DNA from: Berberis thunbergii
Lineage: Eukaryota; Streptophyta; Magnoliopsida; Ranunculales; Berberidaceae
Direction: 5' to 3'
Assembly (NCBI GenBank): GCA_003290165.1
Contig: QNQO01001835.1
Location: 1-64,000, forward strand
DNA: 64,000 bases
Shown in pieces: positions 1-12,800 of this stretch. The translations under genes and the position numbers were made by a program. The notes beneath the pieces were generated by a model. That model searched no databases. It was not told the origin of the DNA and worked only from the letters and a program-made list of their open reading frames with translations. Every line of letters starts with the position of its first letter. The first letter of the stretch is position 1.

Positions 1-13
1 TACGTGTATATCA

Positions 14-2628
14 AATACCCCCAAACCTATATTTTGCTAGTCCTCGAGCAAAACAAAATAAAGAATAAAATCCTAACTCACTTTCGTAGGAATCACGGTT
101 GCACTTACCTTAACGTTGCAAACAAGACTTTAAACCTCTAGATTACCTCTAGAGGACGAGTTATAGTCTCGTGAGGGTTTCCAGAAATGCTACCCCCAAA
201 CATTATTGACTCAATAAAACAAAATCTATTTTCTAAAAACATAATGCAAAAGTGTGAGCATTCTTCATTATTTTTCTTAGAGTAATTTTCTAATTGCTTA
301 GCATTCGAGAAAAACAACAAACTAAAACTGTCAGAAAAGTATATCAATAGAGTACAATAATTTAATAGTATCTAAAGGTTAAATGAATTTCATAATCATT
401 CTCAACTCGAAGTGTGTGTGTGTGAGGAGCCTTATCAACATAACTCTTCATCTCATAGTAAAAATGTGACAAGAAAAACCTTTAGAAAATACGTTTCGAC
501 TACAATTCTCTCATGTCGCTCAAAAATGAAACGCTCAGAGATTGGGCACTCAGTTTATATGTGAGGAAAAGAATATATTATGGAAAATGCAAACGTCTCA
601 CATATAATTATCATGAAAAACGGAATTTTCAAAGTGTGAAATGAATATGATCTCATGGACCGGAATATTGATAACTTTTGAGAATGTTGAACCAAACACC
701 ATAATTCTTGCCTATTCAATCTCCACATCTATTAAGCTAACTTTCACTTAAGATCAATCAGGTCTTTACTAGGTTATATTGGGGCTTGGATTATGGCAAA
801 CAATAATGGACAAAAAGGATACAAAGATTTTCTGAGAATATCCACACCCTTGAATAAAACATAGGGCATTGAAGAGCAAATCAATGTTGTACACCATTAA
901 CTTTTTCTTCATTATTTTCTTCTTCAATCACTTTTTTTTTTTGACATGCTTTTCTCCATTGATACAATCCAACACTTTTACTTCGATGGCGCATGAAATA
1001 TCTTTTATTTTATTTTATTATTATTTGCCCATTCCATAAATATATCTCACCGGATACATTCTCAGAAAATTGGTAAGGATAAACTAATAGAGGTATTACT
1101 CCTTGATTGGAGTAGGTATTGGGAATGGGGATCACAAAGAAAAGGCTATCTAAAGGCTCAAAGGGCTGCAAATGGATATTTATTATTGGGTAGGCTAAAA
1201 GGCTAAAAATGGTTTAAAGAAAGAAATGCCTATATCATTTCATAAGTTCTAGTTAGTACTAGGACATCTCAACTAAATAAAGCAAGAAGTTCTAGTGTAA
1301 AGATTCAATTTTTATGTCATTCTTAAAGCAATCAATAAGAAAATCAAGAATAATGAGATCATCAACGAAATAGTGCGGACTCAAGAAAAATCAGAGTGTA
1401 ATTAATAACCCTCAAGAAATAAAGAATGGCTCAAAACTCACAAGGGTTAAGTCTCCACTATTATTCTAAAGTTTTCTAGTTCAATACCTCACTAATCAAC
1501 TTCAAATCATGTTGACTTGGCTTATAGTGCATGAATAGTCGAGTTGAAAAGTCTCACGAAATACATCTAACATAAAGACACTATCAAATATCATGTTTTC
1601 CAATAATATAACTATGCGACACATGCTAGTATGTGTTTTCTCAAAATTAAAGCAACACAATCATTCTCTAAAATTAAAAAGAACTCAAAACCTCTTTTTT
1701 TTGAAATTTTTTTTATTTTTATTTAATTTTTTTTATTCACCAAGAGTTCGGATTTCAAATGCATTTTCAAGAAGATTTTACACAATTACCATAATCATCT
1801 AAGTGTTCAATGGAGATTGAGTAGAACACAAAAATTACTCGGTTTAAATGTAAAATACGTTTTAAACTCAAAGATTTTTGAAAATTGCATAAAAAATCTA
1901 ATAAACCACACCCCAAACCTAAATCAAACATTGTCCTCAATGTATAAATAATAATCATGACAAATCAAGGCAAAAGAAAAGAGGAGGGTTAGAGTGATAT
2001 TACCATGGTGAAGCTTTACCAATTTCAAATAGACAATGTCCTCACAGTCACCAAAATATAAGAAATTCATACCGACGGGAGAAAGGAACATATGGGATGA
2101 AGAGCTCCAAGTGACTCCAATAGCAACACCTAAAATAACCTGAGACACTAAAAGAAAAACATAAAAGCAACAACCTAAACTAAACTAAAATAATAATAAT
2201 AATAAATGAAAAATAAAACTGTTATGGAGCTAACGAGTATGAGTGAAACACAACTAAATAGGGTACTCGAAAATCAATCCAAACTAACAGCAAAGACACA
2301 CAACTAAGGCTAGGCTGCCTCCTAGGAGCGCTTGGTTTAACGTCGTCAGCCCGACATATATTCTCCCTCATGAAAGATATACTATGAAGTGACGAGGAAG
2401 AACATATGGAACACGCACCTCAAAACCTAGTCTATGATATAAATTAGTCAAAAGGTGAAGGAATCGTATACCAACAACCTGAAAAGTTGAGGATCAATCC
2501 ATTCAAAGATAGCAACCACCTGATGTTTCTTCTTGATAGTGCATAGATCATTGATGACCCTCACATAAGTTGGTTCCTGTTTAAACACGTGTGGCAAAGG
2601 TGAGTTAATTTAACCTGGTTCAAGTGTT
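14..2628 (-). repeat. Non-coding remainder of the gag-only element
   Basis: There is no convincing gene here. Minus-strand sequence near 2295-2345 (GACGTTAAACCAAGCG followed by TCCTAGGAGGCAGCC) resembles a motif commonly found downstream of integrase in Athila-type elements. That fits a deletion joining the post-gag region to the post-integrase region. The rest is AT-rich with long A and T runs. Confidence 0.6.
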
Positions 2629-3846
2629 CTAGAATCTCACCATACATTTTGATTTCTTTCCAGTAGGTCGTAGTGCTTGAGGAAAAGGAACTGAAACTAG
2701 AATGTTCTTGTTGGGCTCATCCTCAGGGATGCTCTCATTTGCACATGGGGAGGTGCTTATAGTTGTGGATGAGCTTGACCCATCTAAGATCTTACTACTC
2801 TGAGTGGTGATGGCATTAACCTCTTTGACATTATGAGAGTCTGAAGTAGAGGTTTGTGCCATAAGTTGGCCCTTCGGATTTCCTTGAGGTTGTGACGGAA
2901 ATTGGCCCCAAGCTTGTACTGTTAATGAACTTGTCAACTTGCTTATTTGGCTTTTGATCTCCTTGTTCTCTTTTGCCAACTGTGTCAATGCAACCTCAAT
3001 TTTTTGATTAGTTTTACCTTGTGCTTCTATAAATGCATGTAATGTGTCTGATAAGGAACCTGTGTTAGATTGTGCATTGTATGGAGGTGCAGGGTATGAC
3101 CTAGGTGGTTGTGCCTGTGGGTGTGTAGGTTGGTCGGCCTCAGACCTCCAGCCAAAGTTAGGGTGATCTCTCCAGCCAGAATTGTCAAAGTTAGGGTGAT
3201 CTCTCTGTCCAGAATTGTAAGTGTTAGAGAATGGTGAATAAGGCTTCTTGTACATCCCTAAGGCGTTACATTGTTCCTCATAAACCTCTCTCATCTCAGT
3301 GAAGGTCGGGCAATCCTGTGCGAAGTGTTCAACTCCCCCGCATATAAAACAAACATCTTGTAGCGCAACTCTGGCAATAATATGTGTGGGCCTACCATCC
3401 TTAGTCTTAAGTGCCTCTAACTCCCTAGTCACTCTATCAAGTTGGGTTCTAAGGCTATCCTCTTCCCTCAGTTGGTAAATTCCAGCTGGATGTGTTCTAT
3501 CCGTGCTCTCAGTAGCACTTGGACCAGTCCAAGTATGAGCATTTTCAGCCAAGTCATTCAAGTACTCAATGGCCTCGTCAGGGTCCTTTTGCAAAAATTC
3601 TCCATTACACATCATCTCAAGGAACTGACGTTCTCTACTAGTGAGCCCCTCATAAAAATAACTGACTAAGCGCCAATTCTCATACCCATGGTGTGGGCAT
3701 ATATTCAAAAGATCCTTGAACCTTTCCCATGCTTGATATAATGTCTCGCTATTCTTTTGAGTGAAGGTAGAAATCTGTCTCTTTAGACAGTTGGTTTTGT
3801 GGTGAGGAAAGTATTTATTAAAAATGCTTGGGTCATCTCCTCCCAC
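2629..3846 (-). CDS. Retrotransposon gag protein
   Basis: This 405-residue open frame is the element's capsid/nucleocapsid protein. Residues from about 10 to 110 match the plant retrotransposon gag domain (FNKYFPHHKT start, then YQAWERFKDLL and the GLTSRERQFLE segment). A CCHC zinc knuckle follows near residue 165 (CFICGGVEHFAQDC). After it come a low-complexity Pro/Gln/Asn-rich part with imperfect repeats of a GQRDHPNFDNSG type, and a coiled-coil-like stretch (KTNQKIEVALTQLAKENKEI). The frame is uninterrupted, so the copy may be recent or maintained by use in trans. In an intact element protease and polymerase would follow; here they are missing. Confidence 0.85.
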   Translation of the reverse strand: MGGDDPSIFNKYFPHHKTNCLKRQISTFTQKNSETLYQAWERFKDLLNICPHHGYENWRLVSYFYEGLTSRERQFLEMMCNGEFLQKDPDEAIEYLNDLAENAHTWTGPSATESTDRTHPAGIYQLREEDSLRTQLDRVTRELEALKTKDGRPTHIIARVALQDVCFICGGVEHFAQDCPTFTEMREVYEEQCNALGMYKKPYSPFSNTYNSGQRDHPNFDNSGWRDHPNFGWRSEADQPTHPQAQPPRSYPAPPYNAQSNTGSLSDTLHAFIEAQGKTNQKIEVALTQLAKENKEIKSQISKLTSSLTVQAWGQFPSQPQGNPKGQLMAQTSTSDSHNVKEVNAITTQSSKILDGSSSSTTISTSPCANESIPEDEPNKNILVSVPFPQALRPTGKKSKCMVRF

Positions 3847-4231
3847 GAACCTAAGTGGTCTCTATTTCAACTCACACCTCCAATTTTTTTTTTTTGATTA
3901 ATTTTTAATTTTTTTTAAATTTAATTTTGAAATAAAATAAAATAAAAATAAAGATAAAGATAAAAAAAAATTATTTAATAATTATTTTAAAAAAATTAAA
4001 GATAAAGAGAAACTAGGAAGCTATTTTTTTTTATTTAATAAAATTTGTTTTAAATTTTTTTTTTAAATTTAATATATTTTATTTTTTATTTTTTCCTTTA
4101 GAAATAAAATAAATATAAATATAAAGATAGAAATTAAACTGGACCTAAAACCAAAAAAAATAGAATAAAATAAAATGAAAAATGAGCAAGAAAGATAATA
4201 CCCGAAACCTTCCTTGTAGAATGACGTTTGT

Positions 4232-4249
4232 TCCCCGGCAACGGCGCCA
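4232..4249 (-). other. Primer-binding site
   Basis: The minus strand reads TGGCGCCGTTGCCGGGGA, the primer-binding site used by many plant Athila/Tat-type Gypsy elements. It begins a few bases inside the LTR end. It fixes the orientation of the element and the LTR boundary. Confidence 0.85.
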
Positions 4250-4254
4250 AAATT

Positions 4255-6085
4255 TGATTACGCCCAAACAATACACGCGGTCAATTGCAGTAAAGAATGG
4301 GGTGTCGATCCCACGAGGAAAAACGATCTACAAAATAAGGTTAAGGAAGACAAACTATGCGAAACTAAAGCTAATAAATTCTAACAAATTTAAAATACAA
4401 AATTGAATTTAATTTAATGAAAATTAAGTTTGGAAAAATCACAAGGTTCCAAGAATCCCTCCTAGACTTCACACGCCAACTAGTATTGATTCGCTATGAT
4501 GACTCAACTACGTGTTTCACATCCCAAACGACGTAATCGGAAAAATAATCTTTTAATCATTAATATATCCTAATATAAATGAATTTAAGATTTCACTTCT
4601 TCTAAGAAAAACACAAAGGTTTGTCATATGTGATATCCTAAACTTACGATATATCCGGAGACAATACCGTAATAAATGACGATCACATATAACTAACCTA
4701 CCGGAATCAATTAATCCTTAAACATTCCACACATAAGAAAAGCGTGACTAAGCTTATATGGAGAAGAAAAGATAATCACCGGAGTAATAAAAATCTACGA
4801 AGAAATCTATGATATCCTTCTCACTGAAATAACATAAATTTCTATATTAAATAAAAGTGAGAATCATTAAACATCATTATTCATCGTGAAAACTTAAAGC
4901 GAATCAATTACTAATTTAGTGCGTTACATCTAGGAGTTCACCTCTTCACCTTGCGTGGGGTTTAGTGACTCATGGTGGTGGTGGTCTCAGCATCACTGAA
5001 TGAGGAATCCATCACTTCCTGTCCGCGCACGAATCCCGAGAAAAACAGCTAAAAAGGCTCTGTGGTGGCTCTTACAAGTTCTCGGGGTGGCAATAGCCAA
5101 AACCTTTTTTCAAAAAAAAAAACAGAATTTCTCGCCGAATTCGCGCTCTGTTTCAGCCTTCGTCTTCTCCAGCGCGACAGCGCCCTTCCCGCCTCCGTTC
5201 TCCGCTCCTCGCGAGCTTCTTCTCCTCCCAATCGTTCCTGTACCTGCAAGAACAAAGAGAAAGGGTGAAGGAACAGAGATAATAACAAAACCGCGAGAGA
5301 GAGGACGAGAAACAGGGAGCTGAAACAGGGTGGTGTTCTCCCTGTTTCGCGGTGGTAGCGAGGTTCTCGTGGTGGTGGTGCTCTAACAGGGAGAGGCGTG
5401 AAGGAGGGAGAACCTTGGAGAAGAGAGAAAGCGGAAAGATGGCGAGGAACAGGAAGCGAAACAGGGAGGTGCCCTGTTTCGCTGCGGTGTATGCGTGCGG
5501 TGGTGGCGATGGTGTTCGAGTGATGGTGGCGGTGAGAGAGATGGAGGGAGATGGTGGTGGCGGCTGTGTTATGGACAGAGAGAACTGTGGCGAGGTGAAG
5601 GTGGCTGGTTAGTGGCGGTGGCGAGGTCGGTTAGTGGCGAGGTGGTGGTTGGTTAGTGGCGAGAGAGCTCTGTCTCTGCCCTGGTGGAGGTGGAGATGGA
5701 GGCTGGAACAGAGAGGAAGAAAAACGTGGAAGAGAGGAGGAGTCCCAAGAGAAGGCAATAGAGAAACCTAAATAGGGTTTCCCTATTTCCTTGTTAGGCT
5801 GGGTTTAGGATTCTAGCTTTCTGGACTTGGGCTTGAGCTTGAGCTTGAGCTTGGTTAAAGTAAGCTGGGTTAGGCTTAGATGTGTGAACCACTCTTTTGT
5901 ACCACCGCTAGAATCGACAAATTAATCATTTTCTCAAATTTGTCGCCTTAATGCGACTTTATCGTTCACGCGCGCAGATTCCTACAAAAACATAAAAGTT
6001 GAAATAATTAGAATAAAATATATTAATTGAAGCACTAACATATATAAATTAAGGGTCATAATTTGTAATAATTACGTGTATATCA
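4255..6085 (-). repeat. 5' LTR of the gag-only element
   Basis: The boundaries are TG...CA on the plus strand (TGATTACG at 4255, TATCA ending at 6085), with the primer-binding site directly adjacent at 4232-4249. The LTR is 1831 bp. The part from 5000 to 5700 is much richer in G and C than its surroundings, with repeats such as GGTGGTGG and GAACAGGGAG. It opens short reading frames in both strands that look like chance frames. About 5830-5850 holds four GAGCTT repeats. Confidence 0.8.
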
Positions 6086-6892
6086 AGTGTCTTTTGGTGA
6101 ATTTGGCCTAGCCCCTAGGATATTGGTTTTATTTGCTTATTTATTTTATTTAGGCCTTTTGGTGAAGAAGGACTAACTTTTGAAACTAAAAGTTTGGTGA
6201 ATAAGGGCTAGCCCTAAGGTTCTTTCGAAGTTTTTGATGTGTAAGTGTTTTTCTTTTAATTCGGGTAAAGTCGTAATGTACCACCGAAATAGATGTAAAA
6301 TCTTTTGATTAAGGCTCTGCTTGGTATACCGTAAAGTAATGCTTTTGCATTCTTTTATGGGCGGTTACACAAATATAGGTGCTTGGTATGATTTGCAAAA
6401 AACAGTTTATGGAATTCAAATTCCAAGCCCCATATCTTGTAGTTAAGTGGTCCTGCAAATATTTATGAGTTAAAATCTCCCATAAAACTTGCAAAGTTTT
6501 ATTCTTTCCTTCAACTTCTACTTAGACAGTACAACTCTATAATGAAACAAGTTTTTTTTAGAACTCTTAGCTTGTGCTGAAATTGTATGTACAAATGTAT
6601 ATATTATTATTTAAAAATTATTTTATAAAAATAATGAGCAATGGTAGGGGTTATGAGTTAATTAGAATTGTTTTTCAAATTTTTTTTTGGAAAGCGAGCT
6701 GGGTTTTAAGGACCCCAAAACCTTTATACAAATGAAACAAATGCAAAAATAAAAAAAGAAACAAACTCTCACAAGAGAGAAAATTCTAGTGAGAGTGAAC
6801 ATGGTTACTAGGCCTATAGAAATCTTCAACTAGCATCGGCCAAAGAAAAAACCTCTTGCTTTTTTATCCCTGTCTCCTCTGTTAACGAGGAA
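6086..6892. other. Intergenic, no gene seen
   Basis: AT-rich sequence. A possible 5-bp target duplication of the gag-only element (AGTGT, 6086-6090) cannot be tested because the other flank is outside the window. Near 6720-6780 an A-rich stretch may be the decayed 3' end of the adjacent LINE. Confidence 0.5.
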
Positions 6893-8447
6893 ATGATTCA
6901 ACCTTTGTACTTTTTGTTTGCTTTCTTAGCCCTAGAGGTTCTTCGAGGGCAGAGACTAAAATCTTTAGTGCAAGATTTTGACCTCTTCACTAGAAGGATC
7001 TTGCTCATGTTCCTCGTTACTACTCTGCTAATCTGTTGTGGTGTTCTCGTTGTCCTGAGTCGGTGTGTGTTCACTTGCCTCCACAGTAGCACTACGCTAA
7101 AGCATTGGGTTGATAAGAATCAATGGTTGTGGACTTTGCGTTATGGCATCACTCTGGTCGTCATTTATGTATGCTCTGCGACATTGGCAACCTCTATACT
7201 GGTCACATTCCCTGCTGTTCCTGTGATAGGCCCTAGACTCCCCTCTAAACTGGGTGGAGTCTTCGACTTGAATGTATGTCTACCCTTGGCGATAGTCCAA
7301 CCATCGGAGTTTTGTCTTTCTAGTGGTTGGGTGCTACCCGTAGCTTGCCATACCATATGGTCTGGAGTATTAACTTCTTTGCTCTTTGAACACTACTGTT
7401 TTGTATGGCCAAAAACTTCACAAGAACTGCATTTAACAGGAATCCATGCATACTCAACTTCAATTATTTTTTTCTTATCTCCATTGATAACCACAGGGAT
7501 GTCTTTGGGTAATTGGTTGTTTACATCCACCTCCACACACACCCTCGCATACGCTAATCTTGTCCTTTCTTCAGTAGCTTTGTCAAGCATGATAGGCCCT
7601 CCAATAAAACTAGCAATCTTTTGAATACCCTCTGGATTTCATAGGAATAAATGAATTTTCTTCAGTGTAACCCAAATAGGTATCGAGGTAAGCACCTCGG
7701 CATCCTCGTCCATAGAAGATGACCAGGCCCTGAGGATGAACAACCGGCTAGCAATATGCAGAGGTCCCATTTCCAATACCTTACTTCTATCTTCTTCCTT
7801 CTTGAATTTGAAAACAAAATTCTTATCTCCGTGTATGCGCATCTCAAAATCTTGAATTCCCCACGTCCTTATCAGCCACTCTTTGACATAGCCATATGCT
7901 AAGCACTTGCCCACAAAGCTGCCAATAACCAACCTTTCACATTCTTTTATCCTATTCGCAAAGTCAGCAATTTGCACTTGTACTATTTTCCTTCCTTCAA
8001 CAGTAGCTGGAGGTTCATACCTAAGTTTTGTAGAGCCCGTATGCTTGCTTTGCTTAAGCTTGGATGCCCAACTCGTTCTCGTTGGTACAACGACAGGGTT
8101 TGTTGCCATTGCTTCTTGAATTTTGTTAGGGCCAGAGGATGTAACACTGGTTGGCATTGTACATTCATCTGCTTTATGCAGAACCTCTTCATTCATTTGC
8201 GCTGTAGCCTGCTCTTGATTGGCTGACACCCTTGCAGTGAGCATTGCCCAATTTTTGGAATTTATCATCATTTCCAGTCCTTCTGCACCTAGTTTATCTC
8301 CATTTTTTTCATAGCCACTTGATATTCATTTGTGAGTAACTGTAGCAATCCATCGCCATGAATGTTGTACTTCTCCTCAAAAGCCATGAACACCTCCTGT
8401 GCAAACACGTTCGCACTGACTGCGTCTCCACCATTTGTTCCTGTCAT
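6893..8447 (-). pseudogene. LINE-type ORF1 relic (DUF4283-like plus zinc knuckle)
   Basis: The frame appears to start with an ATG at 8445-8447. An N-terminal stretch (NGGDAVSANVFAQEVF...) is broken by stops. The best conserved block, about 8271-7640, matches the DUF4283 domain of plant non-LTR ORF1 proteins (RIKECERLVIGSFVGKCL, VFKFKKEEDRSKVLEMGP, RAWSSSMDEDAE). A single TGA near 7650 sits where a Trp would precede NPEG; the same frame then runs on to a CCHC-type knuckle (KCSSCEVFGHT) near 7400. Further stops follow to about 6893. No endonuclease or reverse transcriptase is present, so this is a dead 5' fragment. A domesticated DUF4283 gene is less likely given the stops. Confidence 0.7.
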
Positions 8448-8545
8448 TCAATAGAACGGAGACCGGGTATCAGATCTAGAAGACAGATTTGACCTCTCTC
8501 TTCCTCCCTCCCTTGAATCGGATTTCTAGAGCATCTCTTCCCTGT

Positions 8546-8600
8546 GCGACGAGCCCTGCGGTGGGGACGAGCCCTGCGGCGGGGACGAGCCCTGCGGCTG
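8546..8600 (-). repeat. 18-bp GC-rich tandem repeat, three copies
   Basis: Three near-identical 18-bp units of the type GGACGAGCCCTGCGGCGG lie about 100 bp upstream of the LINE ORF1 start. They belong to a GC-rich leader (8448-8900) in a very AT-rich region. Internal promoters of LINEs lie in such leaders, but that function is inferred. Confidence 0.7.
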
Positions 8601-8930
8601 CGACGACACAATAAGATAGATCTGAGTTCGTGCCGCTCAGGAGGAGAGAACCTCTCGCCGCGGATCAAGAGGCGAGAACCTCGCGCCGCTCAGTAGATCG
8701 GGAGGAGTGCACCTCTCGCAGAGGAGGAGAGAAAACCCCTTGGTCTGAGATGCTCACCCCGCAGATCTCAGACGCAGAGACGCTCCACAGATGCAGAGGT
8801 GCTCAAGTCAGGCCGCCGTCACGCTCGGGCACATTGGGGGCTAGGCCGCCGTCGCATACGCTTTCGAACCCTCCTCTGTTTCGAACAAAAACCAACTTCT
8901 TGTTTATGCCTTCCAGAAGCAGTTGCTAAT

Positions 8931-9837
8931 CATCTGTATGAAAGAATAATACTGAAGGAGAATGAAGGAACGATAAGGGTATAGGAGTTGCTATGGATGT
9001 TTCTGTTTACTTCCCTCTGGAAGAAGCATTTCTTCATGCAAAGCTGTTTTTCAATTTTTATGTAGTTGATGTTTGCATAAATGCAATATCCAGACCAACC
9101 AAGCAAACATTGGGTGTATACATTTTTTTTCATTAACTGACAATGCACTGCAAACTAATGTAAACGTAAAATTTTGCAGAATGCAAAGTTTTGCGGTGAA
9201 CCAAGTGGAGCCTAAGTAATAAAGGGTTGACATCCCGTATAGCCCCTCCCTCTTGGAGGTTTCTTTAAAAAAAGAAAAAGAAAAAAAGATATATAATATA
9301 TGGGTATGTTTGAGAAAAGATAAATTCAAAACAAAATATTACGTCAAGGCAATGACTTTATATCATTATTACCAGCAGCAACTCTGTTACTACTTACATG
9401 CCATATAAGGATTTTAATGTAACTTCTTTAGATGCTGTTTTATACTTGCATACATAAGTTTACAACTTGTCATGCAGAGATAAAGCAGCTGAAACAAGAC
9501 AACATATGCGCCAAAAACTTAGTGTATTTTGAAAAGCAACAAATCGTTTGAAGATTTTTAATGTTACTTGAATGGAAGGTTTTTTTTTTTTGGTGAGAAT
9601 TTTAGAGCTGAAACAAAAAATTTCAAATGAAAGGTTCACAAAAAATGGTGCACAGTAATAAATAGTGAAGAATACTACTGATGGCAGTTGCACATAGGCA
9701 AAAGAAAAGGAGGAAGTAAACATGCATGGAGAGGCCCAAAGTCTACACCTTCAGCAAAATGGTCACCCAAGTCTATGAAAATCGACACTTTCTATGAAAC
9801 ATGAACTATAATAATTTTGCCACCACAAGATGGACAA
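8931..9837. other. Intergenic, 3' flank of the small gene
   Basis: No supported gene. The part from about 9340 resembles the sequence near 15990-16270, which marks the edge of a local duplication. The stretch near 9720-9837 is probably the 3' UTR of the minus-strand gene ending at 9838. Confidence 0.5.
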
Positions 9838-12800
9838 TTATGCAGCTCCATCTTCGTCGCTATCTAGTGAAGCCTCTTCAACCATGTCCAGCCAGTCTCC
9901 ATAGATTCCTTTGATCTGATGAAGCCCTTTGGAGAAAAAGATGTCCCTCCTGCTACGCTGCAAAGGCACAAGTGTTGTACCAGAAGGAGCGGTAGTGCTG
10001 CTAGGATTTGACGGAGCCGTCTGAACATTCGCTGTGATCAAACAAATAGTAGAATAGATAATGTCATCATGAGTATTATGAATTATGTTTGAAAGCTTTT
10101 GCCTTTACATAGCAAAACAGATTTCATATTTTCATGGCAGTCAAAAATAAATGCTTATTAGAAAACTAACCAAGCTTAAAGAAGACAGCTTTCCACATAA
10201 TTTGAATACGAAATAGTATTTTTAATGGCTTTTCCATATTTACACATGGAAGTAACTATATAAGACGACTGAAAAATATGAATAGGTGTTAAACTGGAAT
10301 CTAGTAGTCATTACAAAGTCTTACAATAAGAGGCTGAAACATAAGGGTTTTCTCCTTTTATTGCAGAGGCGGCAATTGCACAATAAGTCAATAATTAGAT
10401 ATAGATTTAGCTACAGCACTAAGTGGATTATCCTTTAAGTGTTCCGGAGAATTCAGACCAAAAGATGTAATTGAATGTATGCAGAGGTAGGAGAAAAATG
10501 GGAGACATTCCTGAAAGCAATATGAGTCATCACAAAGTTGAAACACTTAGGCCGTCTTATGCAGACTTACATAAATATCTAAGAACAAAGTGTTTAAAGC
10601 TCATATAGATTAAGGTGAGATCATGGTGTGGAAGTTCACCTTTAGCAAACAATTTAGAAGAAACATATCAGTCATAGTTATTGCCCTAACTTATTATATC
10701 ACTGCAACTGGAAACAATCTACAATCTGCAATCTGCAATCTACTGACACAACAATGTAAAGAACTTTGCTTAGAAAAGCACTCAGAGTTTGAAATTTAGT
10801 GTCTGGTCAATTACATAAACAGTAAACCAGTTATTGTTGAGACTCAAGATTCACTGAAATAAAAAAAAACTACAGCCTTGCCTAAAATTTTCCATGTGCG
10901 CAAGCAATCTACTTGGCAAGGAGATCATCCACATAAAAATTAACTAATTGTAATATTTCTAAGCGAGTAATAAGTGTGTTCTAAATTTGAGTCCAGGACC
11001 TCACCCATGATAGTAACAACAATAACAACAAGGGCGTTACAAATTTTGCATGATTTGGCAGGCATTACAAACTTGATTTTCGTGTTTATATATGAAAGTT
11101 AAAAAGGAAAACATCAACTAAGAATAGATACCTATGTTAAATATATACATATATGTTTTATGTAGGTATCTATTCTTAATTAGTTGACGATGTTAATCTA
11201 TAATAGGCTTCATTTATGCCAATATATCAATTGTTGAAATAAGATGACACTGAAGTACGTATTACAGACTATACATGAACAGACCAACAACAGCTACCCC
11301 CAGTTGAAGCATTGTTGGCATTACAGACTTCGATCTTCATATCTAGATATGTAAGACCAAACCTTTTATGAAAATGGACCTAGGAATTTTTTTTGGGTGA
11401 ATTACAGTATAAAGATTGCAAAAGTCAGCAACAAGAATATATGAAAATTAATAATTAAGGATTACTAGATAGTTGATACATAAGGAATAAGCTGCTAAAC
11501 TTTTGACCAAACCATCAAATTCAAATTAATAACAAATGGTTTGAGGGAATTTGTTCAATCAAATGATCTTATTTATCTCTTGAAACCTGAACCAACAAAC
11601 AACTTCTAAACCTTTTATGAAAATCATCCAACCCTAGAAATTAACATTATCTCATTTGGTTACTATATTATGTTCGACATTCATATTAATTATGCATTAA
11701 GTTTGTGTCACTATCCTAAAATAGAAGCCATCTCTCAATTGTATTCTTAGTTAATAAGTTCATTATGTAGATTAATGTATCATGCTAAATTCTAGGATTT
11801 GATGACATTCTATTCCCATGATTTTCAGTGTCCTTGCTGAACAGCGACAACATTTTTGCAACTGGTTTCCATCTCTTGTCTTGCCAGTGCATGATACTTT
11901 CTCTTAAAATGATATTGTTTTAGATGGGAGCAGAACTTTTAACCAGTATCAACTCTTGACCGTGAAAGTAGACAACATATAATCATCATAAGAACATTAA
12001 ACTTAAATGATCAAAGTTAGCCTATGAAGAGGCCAGCAGATAGGATAATCATGGGAATCGACACAGACTGTTATTTTGCACCAACCAAATACCGTTTAGG
12101 AGAAAAGGGTGCACATTGCAAGAAAACAAAAGCTCCCCAACCTTACTTCATAAAATCGACGTCACCCATATTGATAAAAAATAGTAAAAACAAATCTTGC
12201 ATAAAAAGGGACAAGGGGATGGGCGATCAACCAATTCTGAAGTAAAAATCCAGATTTGGAGTATTACAAAGTCAAGATTCATAACGATCAAATATATGTA
12301 GATTATATAGTAGCTAACGCATCAAGAAATAAGCCATCGAACTTTTGAAGAAACTACAAATTTGACCTAACAAATGATTTAAAAGAATCTGTTCCATCAA
12401 ATGATCTACCTTTATCACCTGGAAGCCTATACCCAGGAAACCACTTCTAAATCTTTTAATAAATCACTCAACCCTAGAAATTAATTTTACCTTTATTGTC
12501 TGGAAGTCTACATTCATAGTCATCAAGTTTCTCTCACTAAGCTGAAAGAGAAGCAACTCCAATTGCAATTATAGTTAATAAGATGTATGATGCTTACATA
12601 CTTGAGTTGAAAATGGTCAAGATGGGAGCAAAGTTCTTGACAAGCATTATCTTTTGACTTTGAGACAAGATAATCATCATAAAAACAACGGACATGAATA
12701 ATCAAATTAAGGACTGCACTCGTGCTTAAGCAATCCATCATCATAGCTAACATCAGCCATGGTTTCATATCATTTAGCCTTGAGATGTCATCAACAACTT

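Larger units (their letters stand above)
1..6085 (-). mobile_element. Gag-only Athila-like LTR retrotransposon, left-truncated by window
   Basis: The element reads right to left: a 1.83 kb 5' LTR (4255-6085), primer-binding site, leader, gag, then a non-coding tail that meets the start of the 3' LTR at position 13. Both LTR starts share the minus-strand sequence TGATATACACGTA, and a G-rich polypurine tract lies just inside the 3' LTR (about 14-30). The internal region is only 4.2 kb and has no reverse transcriptase, RNase H or integrase. After gag only the beginning of a protease-like region can be read (about 2500-2630, minus strand). This suggests pol was deleted and the element is non-autonomous, like known terminal-repeat-with-gag elements. 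The Athila assignment rests on the primer-binding site and gag style and is an inference. Confidence 0.8.

Noticed and set aside
5000..5612. Arg- and Gly-rich frames in both strands
   Set aside because: They lie within a GC-rich, repetitive part of an LTR; composition alone explains the open frames.
6893..7624. 243-residue plus-strand frame with hydrophobic stretches resembling a membrane protein
   Set aside because: It is the complement of the decayed LINE ORF1, whose DUF4283 and zinc-knuckle words read clearly on the minus strand.
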